A stretch of DNA of 64,000 nt from Euphorbia lathyris (taxonomy: Eukaryota > Streptophyta > Magnoliopsida > Malpighiales > Euphorbiaceae): NCBI RefSeq assembly GCF_963576675.1, contig NC_088910.1, positions 62,260,531 through 62,324,530 on the forward strand, given 5' to 3'. Position numbers and translations under genes: made by a program. The notes under the pieces are model-generated. The model saw only the letters and a list, made by a program, of their open reading frames with translations, had not been told where the DNA came from and ran no database searches. This document shows, in pieces, positions 42,545 to 54,422 of the stretch; the first letter of the stretch is position 1, and the number at the start of each line of letters is the position of its first letter.

Positions 42545-44104
42545 TTATTGCAAGACGTCCGCGTTGGAGCTTGACGGGTCCGAACTCCTATTGTTGAGGA
42601 GCGTTATCACTTGTCCGGATTCCCTATTCTTACCCCGCAGATTTTGTTCAGTGTTTGCCGGGAGGGTTCCTAGTGGCCTTTCTTGTTGTTGACGGTTTAG
42701 GTGGGCCACCTGGCGGCTAAGATCCCTACAAAACACTTCGCTATCGGAAAGACGGGTTAATATGTCCTTCAACAAGGACCTGACCGATTGGTCGTGTACA
42801 TTGTTGGAAGGTGGAGCGTTTCGATTACCGGGCGCGGCTTGTGATTGCCCGAGCCCGTTTTCCCAAAATTCTTGCTCAAAGCCGGATGGGGGCCTCAACA
42901 CGTTATTATTATTGCCATATGATAAGTTTGGGTGTTGGTACCGAGGCCTCCATCCACCGTTATTATTATTATTATTATTGTGGTGAGAATAGGAGTTCGG
43001 ATGGGAATTATACCTTTGGTTACCTCCTATATAACTTACGTTTTCGGCATCGCCGGCGAAGGGGCTACCGGTTTGGCAATTAAACGCATCGTGGTCTCCA
43101 CCACAGTGAGTGCTCATCAGGACCTGTACACTTTTATTGAGGCTTAATTGGGCGATCAACGAGTCAAGTTTCTTGTTCATTTCGATCATGAAGATTGTGG
43201 GAGCCTCGTCTTCTACGGCAAAGGTTTGATGCTGTGAAGGTCCGACAAGCCGATCTTCTTGCCATTGGACACTTTTCCTAGCTAATTCGTGAATGAGCTC
43301 ATACGCCTCGCTTGCCGATTTGCGAAACAAATCCCGACCTACGGTGGAATCAACGATTGCACGATTAGTAGGTGTTAAACCATGATAAAAAGTACTTACT
43401 AAATCATGCTTAGGGATATCGTGATGGGGACAGCTTCAGAGCAGCTTTCGGAACCTAGCCCAAGCTGAGTGGAGGGCCTCGTATCCAAGTTGCCGAAAGG
43501 AAGTGATATCTTTTCTCAATTTAACCGTTTTAGAGGGCGGGAAGTAGTAAGATAGGAACTCCTTCTCGAGTTCCTTCCACGATGTGATCGATCCCGCCTC
43601 TAACGAGTGCAACCATTCCAACGCCTGTCCTGTCAAAGAAAAAGGAAATAGTTTTAGTTGGACGGCCTCAACTGGAACATTATTTTGCCGTGACGTTTCG
43701 GCACACATAAGAAATTTATCAAGGTGTTCGTTAGGGTTTTCATGGGGTTCCCCTCCGAATTGACTAAATTGTTGAATTAATTGGATCATGCTAGTCTTTA
43801 TTTCAAATGTGTCGGCCGGAATGGTGGGGGCAACGATTCCGTGGTGGATTTGAGGACGATGTGGAGCAAGAATCTCCAACATCGAACGCGTGTCGTTGCC
43901 TTCACCATTACGGTCGTTATTCACGGGTTGTTCCGGCGCCCTTTGGTTGATCTCGGGCTGGTTAGCTTCATCGTTGAGATTTGCCATTCTCTCTTTTCGA
44001 ATCCTACAAAGAGTACGTTCAATTTCGAGATCAATAGGAATAAGAGAATCACTTTTCGATCGGGTGTGCATAAAGTAAAAAGAAGTATAAAAGGTTATCA
44101 ACAA
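42545..44104 (-). pseudogene. Athila-type gag, one in-frame stop
   Basis: The best start is MHTRSKSDSL at 44071. The central gag domain is clear (FGGEPHENPNEHLDKFL, LFPFSLTGQALEWLHSL, WKELEKEFLSYYFPPSKT, ITSFRQ). At about 43433 a TGA follows RKLL where the family has Arg (RSCPHH); the same frame continues with HHDIPKHDLVSTFYHGL and GRDLFRKSASEAYELI. A degenerate zinc-finger-like CGGDHDAFNC, an Asn-rich stretch and a coiled-coil tail follow, ending at 42545 with no protease. Gag packages element RNA, so this copy is probably inactive. Confidence 0.88.
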
Positions 44105-44206
44105 GAAAGAATAATGTTAGTCAAAGTATATATAAACAATTTATACAAAAAGAATGCTTAAACTAACAATGAAATGTTTTTGTCTAATATTGTAGGAGAT
44201 TATAAA

Positions 44207-44224
44207 TCCCCGGCAACGGAGCCA
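44207..44224 (-). promoter_or_regulatory. Primer-binding site, tRNA-Asp (one mismatch)
   Basis: Minus strand TGGCTCCGTTGCCGGGGA, 6 bp from the 5' LTR. Confidence 0.9.
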
Positions 44225-44230
44225 AAAACT

Positions 44231-46038
44231 TGATAGCGTACGCGCCTAGGTAGAGTTTTCTAATGGCGATTAAATGTGTATTGCGGTGAATGTGCTATGA
44301 ATATGGATGTGATCTTTTAAATGTTCTTAACTCTACTAGATGCTATGGCTACTTAGGGGCAAGTGTACCCCGTCGTATCAAGTAATAATCCGGTTAAGAC
44401 CGGGTATCGAATCCACGGGATTTATAATTACAAGTATTAGACGACTCGGTTTCGTATGTTATTTAAGCGGCGATTTCTTTGGGGTGAAGCAAGATACAAC
44501 TACACCATTATCCTAACTATTGGCGACTCAGATTTGTGTAGCTAAAATCCTATGAAGTGGGATGAATATTGATAAGTTATAACCGCGATAAATAATGACT
44601 CTAAATGTATACGGATAATAATTTACTCTTGCAAAGACGACTAAGTATAGTAGGACCGACCCGTGAAGCACTTAGACTACGTAATTCATAGTCAAGGCGT
44701 GTCTAATGCGGGGGAATTAGAAACTAGGGCCCATAATTTCCGTGGCTTGTCAATTCCTACGGTTTCCGGTTTGTCACTTCCGGTAGGGCAACACCTATAT
44801 AACTCCCTAAAGATAACCCGAATGGCGTCGGAAATCGCGTTCTCCTACACAATAGTCAATTATCAATATCAAAACAAGTAGCAAATACTAACACGTAAAG
44901 GGAAATAGAGATTATAAATCATGAAATTATAAATATGAAATGTATATAAATGGGATACAACCAAGCCTAGTACATAGGAAGAGTACAAGCTAATTAGCAC
45001 GTAAAAGGGGAGAATCCGCCCTTGAAACTAGCTAACCGGACTCAAAGCCGTCTCTTAGGTCGTGGAGGTGGAACTCTCGAGCTTGGTGATGAATGGTGGA
45101 GCGGAACTTCGATGGAATGCTGGAACAACCGAACAAGCTCTCGAGGTGGAGAGTTTAGCTACAAAAACTGAATCTATACTACAACAAGTAGCAAAACAAG
45201 TATAGTTTGCTCTCTAGTGTGTAATTATTTCTTGGTATCAAATGAAGTTCAAGAGCTTCCTATTTATAGACATCAAACAAGGGCAAGTTTGTAATTTCAC
45301 AAAGCACAAGTATGGAGCAATATTATTTGGTGCAGAAATCCCATGATACGCCCCGCATAAATTCCCATTCCGTCAGAAATCTCCTGCATGTGGACCAATT
45401 CGTTGTCTTGTTGTCTCAAGCACGCCCTGCGTAAAGGATTGTACGCCCCGCGTGTTTGAGTCTCTAAAGTTTTATTGCTTGAATTGGTGCTTTTACGCCG
45501 TGCATAGCTGAAGTACGCCCCGCGTAAAAGAGTCTCTGATCTTTTTACGTTGAAGAACTGTCTTTTACGCCCCGCGTATATGGTGATACGCCCCGTGTAT
45601 GGAGAGTTGACTCTGGGAGACAATGCAGTTTGACTTTCAGGATTAGGCCAATTATTGCCGACATGTGTCATACGCCCCGCGTACAGTGGCATACGCCCCG
45701 CGTATGCTGAGTCAGTTCCACTCCACATGGCTTCTGCGGATAAGGCAATCATTACCGACACTATGTTTCACGCCCCGCGTAGAGGATTATACACCCCGCG
45801 TATGGAGTGGATTTTTGCTCCTTTCTCGTACCTGAAATACAAATCTTGAGAGCCGAGTTAGCTTGACGTTTTTATTTCCTAAACTAATCAAAAACGAGGA
45901 AAATTAACTGAAAGTACGAGATTTATTTTTATTTCTTTATTTTATCAAAACACTTTATTTTTGTAATTAAACTTATTTATTTTATCCAAAATCAATCCGT
46001 AAATCACGCTAAAAGATAGGGGTAAAATACCCCTATCA
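44231..46038 (-). repeat. 5' LTR of the Athila-like element, with palindrome array
   Basis: Near-identical to 36590-38395. Two palindrome units differ by exact 21-bp gains or losses (near 45355 and near 45780). Palindromes lie between about 45340 and 45805, upstream of the inverse TATA box near 45263. Confidence 0.92.
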
Positions 46039-46942
46039 GCTACAGCAGATGAACAACGGCGGACGAGTCGCGACGATGAAGACGGAGGTGGAGCCATGAT
46101 GAATACCGACCAGACAAATGGCGGAACCAAAGACGGAGAAAATGAACGGCAAAAGGGAGAGAGAAAATGGCGGAACGATAAATGAATTCCAACCCTTGAT
46201 TTTCAATCTTAATTTCAAGTTTAATCCAAATATTATAATCTATTTTATGTTTCTGTTTTTGGTTTTTATAGTTTATGGTTTTCTGGATTCAATATAGTAG
46301 AGAAGAAGAAGAAGGAGGAGAAGTGGAAGAGGCTTCGGCGGAAGGGAGAGAGAGAAAAAAAAATATTAAAAAAAGTAAAAAATAAAAAAAAATATAATTA
46401 AGGGTAAATTAGTCATTTAGTATTAGGTAGGATCCAATTTTATTTGTTAGGAGGTTAAAAGTGGGGTAAATTACATACGTGGTGTACAATCTTTACCCTA
46501 AATCACACTTTGGTGTACAACCAAAATTTTGTCACACTAAACCGTACGATCTTCAGGTGACCTCCCACTAAAGTGTACAACCGGGTTTTTATGACCGGTC
46601 AACGCTGGTCAGCGTTGCCACATCATCATTTTTCATTATAACATTAAAAAAGTGGGACCCACTCTTTATAGAATTACTAAAATAGCCTCGTCCTTTATAA
46701 ATTTACTAAATTACCATCATCTTTTTCCTTCAATCCATCTTTCTACCATTTCTCTCTCTCACTCCTTTCTCTACCATTTGCAGTCATAGAGACAGCAAAT
46801 TCCCAATTTGTAAAACACCATTTACAGACCTGAAATATTAAGCTTTCCAAATGATGGATTCAGAAATAGTCAGAAATTTCACAGGATCGGATCTTCTTTG
46901 ACAATGCAAGGCTTAATCATCTATTTTTTTTTCTAATTAAGG

Positions 46943-47150
46943 ACAATGTGGTGATACTAAATGATCATATAAGGGTATTTGAGGAAGGAAATGTGTTGGA
47001 ATGCGTTGATAATAGCATGGGGGATTATCCTAAAGATGAAGTGTTGCCTGTCCTCAAATTGGCCCTCGTTTGTACATCTCATATTCCATCAAGCAGGCCT
47101 TCCATGGCTGAAGTCGTCCAAATTATGCAGGTCATTAAGACCCCTCTCAC
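46943..47150 (+). pseudogene. Captured LRR receptor-kinase fragment (kinase C-terminal end)
   Basis: Reads VVILNDHIRVFEEGN, then DEVLPVLKLALVCTSHIPS and RPSMAEVVQIM. This is the last subdomain of a plant LRR receptor-like kinase, most like the IRK/PXC type in my memory. It begins at a splice-acceptor-like TTAAG and ends at a donor-like ATGCAG/GTCATT. Only about 65 residues are present. Confidence 0.75.
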
Positions 47151-47192
47151 TGATGTTAATCGTGTTTGTTTGTTTTATGTTTGTCTCTTTTG

Positions 47193-47395
47193 GATAAATA
47201 GGGCCATGGATTCTAGGTCTTTCCCTACGAAGAGAAAGGAAGAGTTGTCGATACAGCTTCCTGAGCCATCTATTCCTCAATTCGAGACCTCAAGGCGACC
47301 TGATCTGCGATTTGACCGCCTTCATGTACCAGAAAAGGAATTGTTAGATGAAAACAAGCTCGAATTATGGGTACCCATCGTTATGTGGGTTGCTG
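47193..47395 (+). pseudogene. Captured second gene fragment, possibly GNAT-type acetyltransferase N-terminus
   Basis: In the same frame as the kinase fragment: SFPTKRKEELSIQLPEPS, then LRFDRLHVPEKELLDENKLE. The RFDRL-x-ENKLE pattern resembles the region before the domain of a plant chloroplast GNAT-like protein. The catalytic domain is missing. Identification is tentative. Confidence 0.45.
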
Positions 47396-48060
47396 CTATT
47401 TTTTCTTTTTATTGGATTTTTTTTCATGTTTGTCTATCAATTTTTCTGTTTTGGTCCTTCCCGGGAAATATTCCTAAGGCACGTAAATAGCATAGATGAA
47501 ATGGTAGAGAGAGAGAGGAGTGAGAGAGAGAAATGGTAGAGATATGGGTTGAAGGAAGAATATGATGGTAATTTAGTAAATTTATAAGGGATGAGGTTAT
47601 TTTAGTAATTCTATAAAGAGTGGGTCCCACTTTTTTTAATGCTATAATGAAAAATGATGATGTGGCAACTCTGACCGGTCATAAAAACCGGCTGTACACT
47701 TTAGTGGGAGGTCACCTAAAGTTCGTACGGTTTAGTGTGACAAAATTTTTGTTGTACACCAAAGTGTGATTTAGGGTAAAGGTTGTACACTACGTATGTA
47801 ATTTACCCGTTAAAAGTGATGAGATGGAGCATTGACCAGGCGTTGACCGGTCAAAATTACTTACTTTACACTTTAGTGGGAGGTCACTAAAAGGTTGTAC
47901 AATTTAGTGTGACAAAATTTTGATTGTACACCAAAGTGTGATTACGGGTAAAGGTTGTACACCACGTATGTAATTTACCCTACCAAAATTAGAGGTATAA
48001 TTGCACATTTTAGACGTTAATCGTAAAATTGCTCCTAGCTATAAATGTTGGAGTAAAATA

Positions 48061-50689
48061 AAATTTTATTGAATGCAACAAAACCTTGTTTTTTCGATAA
48101 TTATGCTGTAGAAATACAAATAATGTTAAGGAATAAACATATTTTGTGGAAATAAGAAGAATCATTATGTTAATAACAACTAACTACAAACAACTGTTTA
48201 TGAAAAGCTCCAAATATGAGTTTTTCGTGAAACGCTCCAAAACGCTGCAGTTTCCAGAGAAAATGTTTAAACGCTTCGGTTATATAAACCTAACCAAACG
48301 CTATATTTTCTGCGGTTTGGAGTGAAAAGTTAAACGCTCATCCGAACAACTAAAATAAACACCCTCTAAAACTTCCAAGACAAATATAATTTTTTTAATA
48401 CAGAAAATTTAGATAAAGGACAAGAAAGAGATTCAACTCTCATTGGCACAAATGTGATCTAATATATAAAAGTATATCTAAGGCTAAGATAGATGGATTG
48501 ATTGATGATATGAATTTATTAATCACTGTTAAATAAATTCTAATAAATCTAACAGCGATTAACAAATTTATTTGGTCAGATAGGTTTCGTCTTAAAACTA
48601 CGAGGACAAAATAGAAAAGATACATCCAATATTGATAGTCAAACTTTTTTTACATTTCATGTTATAAATGGTACAATCAATATCTATATCGCTTATAAGT
48701 TTGATCAATTTTTTACATTTTGGACCGGGTAGTGCCGGGTACCTGCGGGTATAATACTCGTTGCCATCCCTAAATATATTATTAAGATGCACTTACCTTC
48801 ACATGTATGTACATGTAAATTACGCATCATATACCTTTATAAGAGATCTAAATTGTGTGTATTAAATATGAGTATAGGGTCACGTGATGGTCATTTAATA
48901 GGAAGATCAATAACGACTACAACAGGTGCCCCTCTAATTTCGCTAATCATGGTGTGTGATGTGGGTCAGAATGTGCATGATATTTAAAACCTCTTTTGAT
49001 TGGGCCACGTGGTTTCGACGGTTACATTATAAGGACAAAAGTGTTTCATTGATATACGTGTATTAGAAGCACCTGCTTTTTCATGTCAAATGGATGACCT
49101 CTCATCCATATTTTGCAATGTGTAATATGGACCCACACATATTATAAGAAGTCTCACTATTTTATTTATTAAGTGGGGTCACACTACACATATTAAAAGG
49201 TGAATTGAAGGTATTCCAAATGAATGATATTATGTTACTTTTTTTAAAGATAAATATGCCCTTAACCAAAATTTTGACTAAATAGATACGTCAAACGATA
49301 TATTTAAAAATATGTTGTTTATAACGAAACATATTCAGAAGTTATTAACAAACTTTTAGATTTGATGTTATTGTTTAGGTTTGTCTTTGTAAATAGATTT
49401 GACAAACTATTAATAATAATTGGATTCATTGAAGCCGATCGGATTATCATATAACTTGGCCTTAATTAAAATGGTGAAAATATTATTGCAAATCCAAATG
49501 TTGCATCTAGCATTTGCAAGTATGTACAAATTATCATTATTTTACCTTAAATTCATAAAACAGAATCTCCATTTTATTCTGAGGTGGATTCTTCTCCATA
49601 TGTGCCAATCTTCATCCAATTCCTTTTCAACCACGAAGTTTATACATCATCGCGTTTTGCCCCAATCGACTGAAATACATCATTTCATTTTATTTTGCAT
49701 TAATAATATTTTCTTATCCTTTGTTTTTTTAGGAATAAATTATCGTTTTTTAATAGTACTAATTTATTTGAACTATAGATTTACATATAAAATAGTAAAA
49801 TTTCATCTTGTTTTTAAAAAAAGTTAATTTTATCCGTACCAATTGCAAGTTTTGATCGCAATGGTTTAACTGCGATATCAAACATTCTAAACAAGTTTAT
49901 TTATAAACTATTTTTTTTATTTATATCAATTAAGATTGACTTGAATGTTTATGGATCTTAAATCGTTTTAATTGAAAGATGATCCATCTAAAAGGGTGTT
50001 TGACAAGTTTCGAATTAAGAAATTGAATAAACTATAAAAAAATTGTTTATTTTGATATGCTGTGTGTAACCGTTTTAATAACATAGTAAATATTTTAAGC
50101 TTTTTTTTTTTTTTGTAATTAACTTATATGAGTCTGACTTAATGTTGACATTTTGAAAAAATTGGTTGTAACTATTTTACTAACACAAAAAATCATTTTA
50201 TTTATAATTGATTTTATTTATAATTGATGTTTGAAAGATCTAATTTACCATAATGGGTCAAATGGGCGAAATACCTGCAAAGCAATCTATTCAAAAATTC
50301 TATAAGGTAGGTGCAAAATTAATATTATTTGAAAACAGTAGGGATAAACAAATTTGGATTTATTATTATTATTATTATTATAATAGAAGCTTTAAGTTTT
50401 TGTTTTTAAGTTAGTGTTGTATAGTTTGGGGATGGAAAGAATTTTCGTGGCCAGCAGTTCCACCCATAGAGGTGCAAACCATCTGCGAAAGTGAATAGCC
50501 ACTGCTGTCGGCGGTGGATACACTTATGAAAAAATAGAAAAGCAGAAGGGAGTGTGAACATATATTATATATAGAGAGAGAGGGGATTAGGAAAGAAGCA
50601 GACATTAAAGAAGTTGCCTTTTCAAGGAGTTCACACCAACCTCAGTACATGTTTATATAGCTACCATTGAAAAACGTATCGAATATCCA
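48061..50689. other. Intergenic, no gene
   Basis: AT-rich. It holds the possible right hAT-like end (to 48364), a transposon-terminus-like stretch GGGTACCTGCGGGTATAATA with GTTGCCATCCCTA (48730-48772), a TTA microsatellite near 50360-50382, and the nuclease promoter region with a TATATATAGAGAGAGAG stretch near 50567-50583. Confidence 0.5.
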
Positions 50690-52256
50690 ATGAAAATGAA
50701 AATGAAGGGGTATGACTGCTGGTGTTTCATGTTTATTATATGCATTCTGGTAGTAGTGAGTGATGGATGGGGCATTGATGGCCATCTCATAGTCTGCAAG
50801 ATTGCTCAGGTCTCTCTCTCTCTCTCTTTTCAAATATTCATATACATGTATCTGTTTTCTTATATTGAGTTGGTGCAGTCAAGGTTAAGCCAAGCAGCAG
50901 CAGACGCTGTCAAGGAGCTGTTGCCGGAGTCTGCAGAGAATGATCTGAGCAGCTATTGTTCATGGGCAGATCGTGTCAAGTTCCGTTATCGCTGGTCTTC
51001 TCCTCTTCACTATATCGATACCCCTGATTCTCTTTGCTCCTATATTTACAGCAGTAATTTCTCTTTCTTTTTCTTTTTCTTTTTCTTTCAGATAAACTTC
51101 TAATTTACTTAATTCTAAGGATTTTCATTTTTGTTACTTGAGGGGATTGCAAGGATGAAGATGGGGAAAAAGGAAGGTGTGTTGCTGGTGCAATTAACAA
51201 TTACACTTCTCAACTTCTTACCTACAAAACTGTTTCATCTCAATACCAATGTAATAACATCATACATCTTTTTCATTACTCAGATTTTATCTTTATTAAC
51301 TAACAAGCCAAATGAATACTCAGATAATCTCACAGAAGCACTACTTTTCCTTTCTCATTTTATGGGAGATATTCATCAGGTACATTACATATATATTTTA
51401 ACATCCAAATTATGTAAGTTTAATTTACTATGATATGATATTAAGCTTCCTTCCACAATATGTAGCCTCTTCATGTGGGTTTCACTTCGGACAAGGGAGG
51501 CAATACAATTGATGTCCATTGGTACACAAGGAAGCAACTTCTTCACCATGTCAGTTCAATTTCCCATTCAACCAAACTTTACTTTTTTTTGGTCCTTTAT
51601 TATATATGCTCAACCATACAGATTTCATACAGGTCTGGGATAATAGTATAATTGAGACAGATGAAGAGAGGTTCTACAACTCCATTGCAGATGGTTTGGT
51701 TGATGCAATTCAAAAAAATATCACCGTACTCTTCCTAGTTCCTTCTTATGTTTAACCACAATATGTACTTGTGACATTAATTGATTGATTTTTTAGCACA
51801 GAATATTCTGAAAATTTTCATAAATACAATACAATACAATTTCAGGGAGAATGGTCAGATCTAGTTCCAAGATGGGAGATCTGCCGTGGTAACAACAAAG
51901 CTTGCCCAGACATGTATGGGTTTTTTTTTGTTCTCAATAAGAATTTCTAAATGAGCTGCTTTTATTATTAATTGATTCAAATAAAACTGGATGTCTACTT
52001 TGAACAGATATGCATCTGAAGGTATAAAAGCAGCATGTGATTGGGCATACAAAGGAGCTAGTGAAGGATCAGTGTTAGAAGGTAATTAAACCATATATTC
52101 AACCAAACCTTTTTCGTTTTACAAGTCAGAAAATGCTAACAACAAGCTGTTCAAATTTCAGATGATTACTTCCTGTCTCGAAAACCGATAGTTCATTTAC
52201 GGTTAGCTCAAGGTGGTGTGAGATTGGCAGCCACTCTCAATCGGATTTTCCAGTGA
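50690..52256 (+). CDS. S1/P1-type endonuclease, nine exons
   Basis: Exons 50690-50809, 50879-51053, 51143-51250, 51324-51379, 51466-51549, 51633-51725, 51846-51913, 52008-52081 and 52162-52256 join in phase to 290 residues. A signal peptide (MKMKMKGYDC... VVVSDG) precedes the mature end WGIDGH, whose Trp1 and His6 are zinc ligands. Further ligands are in SWADRVK, PLHYIDTP, LSHFMGDIHQPLH and DVHWYTR. This is the three-zinc nuclease fold of the plant ENDO/BFN family, which cuts single-stranded nucleic acid in secretory or vacuolar compartments, often in cell death and senescence. Length and exon count fit. An Asn-Tyr-Thr glycosylation site is visible. No defect was seen. Confidence 0.94.
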
Positions 52257-52567
52257 TTCCTTCTTTCTAATTAGATTATGATTTCATATTTGTTTCTCAA
52301 AAACTGTTTAATTACTATGGTAAGTATTGCTTGTAACACAATAGAAAGTATGTTCTGATTTTAGCACTGTTTTCTTGTAATAATGTACAAACTGCAACTG
52401 CTATTAGAAGTAATAATTTTATAACAGAACAGAACATTCAAAGCCTAGCAATCAACAAAGAGTTGTGAAAAATCCAGTTCAACACATAATTTACATGCTC
52501 TCGAAATAATGAAACAACCTAAATCTAAATCTAAGTTCAGAACATGATTACAGATTAGTGATGACTG

Positions 52568-53289
52568 TTACGTTTTCTTGACAACAAGAACAGGGCACTT
52601 GGCATATTGAACACAATAACTGCTCACACTTCCTTGTATAGCCCTGCGTAAATACCCAAATTTATACAAGTAAAAAAGACAAGATCATCTTTGTGTTTTT
52701 GTAAGGAAGGAGAATCAAAGAGGAAACAAACCTCTTAATTTTTCCAAGGCCACGCTCCCCTATAATAAGCATACTGATATTTAGCTTTTGAACGACATCA
52801 CATATGGCCGTTTTAGGATCACCAATTTCTGTAATTATCTCTGCATTCACCTGAAAAAGATGAAAAAAAAATGATTCAAACTGTGGTCAGTAAGATGGGA
52901 AGTATAGGCAAGCATATACCCCTCGACTGGCACAAATTCCTTTGGCTTTCTCTAGATAAGCCAACGCAAGCTTCTGGTTATTCTGTTTGACAGATTTAGC
53001 CAATTCTGGAGCTGCCAATATTACAGTTTAAAGTGATCAGTGAAGTGAATTGAAAGAGTCACAGATGAAGATGAAGATGAAGGGTATTACCGGAAGAAAC
53101 AGAGGAGTAGATGCGAGCAGAGCCAAGTGAAGCAGCAAAAGTGAGGTTGTCTATGGCAGGTGGCTGAGCCATGAAGATGTAAAGAGGTGCTTCCATTAAA
53201 GTTTCTTTAAGATTATTAAGTACCCACATCAGTGCATAGTAACTATTCTCGTTTTCATCGATGGCTACCATCACTTTCCACTCTGCCAT
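52568..53289 (-). CDS. Universal stress protein (UspA domain), four exons
   Basis: Exons 53289-53091, 53011-52920, 52850-52732 and 52643-52568 give 161 residues. The beta-strand and ATP site start at KVMVAIDENENS. The C-terminal ATP-binding signature is complete: G-2x-G-9x-G-S in GERGLGKIKRAIQGS. It ends CPVLVVKKT. An upstream in-frame Met at 53340 would add 17 basic residues; I prefer MAEWKVM because family members start close to the first strand. It lies 400 bp downstream of a paralogue in the same orientation with the same exon sizes (92 and 119 nt middle exons). Confidence 0.93.
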
Positions 53290-53688
53290 TTTACACCTAA
53301 ACGATTTCTTCTTCTTTCCCAGACACCGGGTATGTTTCATTTTATTAACGTTATAAGTAACATGTTTTAACTTTAGCCTCGTCTCCTGAACTGAACTGGT
53401 AGTTGAGATTTTTCTTTTTTAGTTCATAACTGTCAGTCAACTATGTGGAAAAGTGGCCACAACGATTCCTATATTTTCAGTGTTTATCCAAATTATTTTT
53501 ACTATATTCAATAGATTTTTGTCTTTACAAAAATAAAAAATAAAAAAGATATGAAACGACGTCGCTGTTATATCATAATTACAAATCGCACAACCATAAG
53601 AATACAGACAGACAGGTATAAGTTGAAAGTTCTGGGTACCAACCAACCAGAATTATCTTTATTCTATATAATTAAAGGAAATTGTTAA

Positions 53689-54422
53689 TTAAATTGGTTT
53701 TTTGACAACAAGAACAGGGCACTTTGCATTGTGAACACAGTAGTTGCTGACACTTCCCAGGAAAGCCCTGCTCAACAAAATTAATCACTAATTAAGCACC
53801 TTAAATAACATACATAAAATTATTACTAATTAAATACCTAACCTCTGTATAGCACCCCGACTGTGACTGCCTAGAACAAGAAGTTCAACGTCAAGCTTTT
53901 CTACTGCCTCGCTTATTTTCTCTTTAGGATCTCCGATCTCTGTCAATGTCTGTGCAACAATCTGTGCCAACACTAACTTTTTCAATTAGATACATAGAAT
54001 ATCAATCTTAGTCTAATTAAATTAAAATTAAACTGCAAAAAATACCCCATGGTCGGCGCAAATTTGTTTAGCTTTCTCCAGTAGAGATGATGCGATCTTC
54101 TTTTGATTTTCTTGCATAGATGCAATCAATTCGGGAGCTGCAGGCAGGCAGAGGAAAAGACTTAAAAAGCGAATGGAGATGGAAAAAGGGAGGGGGGGGG
54201 GGGGGGGGGGAATTAGAAAAACTTACGAGCAGAACCAAAAGAAGAAGCATAGACAAAGCCAAAGTTAGAATTGGGCTGAGCAGTGAAGATGAGAAGATGA
54301 GAGTTGAGGATGGTATCTTTTAAATAATCAAGAGCCCATTCAAGAGCATATTGGCTGCACTCGCTTTCATCTATCGCCACCATTACCTTCTTCTTCTTCT
54401 TCTTCTTCCCTGTCTCTTCCAT
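53689..54422 (-). CDS. Universal stress protein, tandem paralogue, four exons
   Basis: Exons 54422-54227, 54137-54046, 53961-53843 and 53767-53689 give 161 residues, exactly the length of its neighbour. It starts MEETGKKKKKKKVMVAIDES. The ATP loop reads GSHSRGAIQRAFLGS: the second Gly of G-2x-G is Ser, so nucleotide binding may be altered. It ends CPVLVVKKPI. Intron 1 carries a run of 19 C on the coding strand (54192-54210) as part of its polypyrimidine tract. Probable local duplication of the 52568 gene or the reverse. Confidence 0.93.
54192..54210. repeat. Homopolymer run of 19 G
   Basis: Pure G on the plus strand, C on the gene strand, about 55 bp before the intron 1 acceptor. True length could vary or be a sequencing artefact. 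Confidence 0.9.

Larger units (their letters stand above)
36590..46038 (-). mobile_element. Gag-only Athila-like LTR retrotransposon (9.4 kb)
   Basis: LTRs at 36590-38395 and 44231-46038 (1806 and 1808 bp), perfect 5-bp duplication GCTAC (36585-36589, 46039-46043). The primer site 44207-44224 read on the minus strand is TGGCTCCGTTGCCGGGGA, one mismatch from tRNA-Asp, so the element reads leftward. The polypurine tract is at 38396-38410. Internally it has gag (44071-42545) and an Athila ORF-1-like gene (41475-40273), both with stops, but no protease-polymerase-integrase block. It must have been copied in trans. Confidence 0.93.
46464..47808. mobile_element. Pack-MULE (1.35 kb) inside the right end of the 36119-47980 MULE
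   Basis: Inverted ends of more than 250 bp (GGGTAAATTACATACGTGGT and its inverse) with a perfect 10-bp duplication GTTAAAAGTG (46454-46463, 47809-47818). The target is the right inverted repeat of the related outer MULE. The centre carries fragments of two host genes. Confidence 0.93.
36119..47980. mobile_element. MULE with about 190-bp inverted ends, carrying nested insertions
   Basis: Ends GGTAAATTACATACGTGGTG at 36119 and its inverse at 47980. An 11-bp target duplication, TACCAAAATTA, flanks it (36108-36118, 47981-47991). Its own sequence is only 36119-36584, 46044-46453 and 47819-47980. The rest is an Athila-like element and a second MULE. No transposase of its own is seen, so it was mobilised in trans. 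Confidence 0.88.

Noticed and set aside
35394..48364. A single 13-kb hAT element enclosing the MULEs
   Set aside because: The left end looks hAT-like, but the proposed right end and the 8-bp duplication do not match well enough to claim it.
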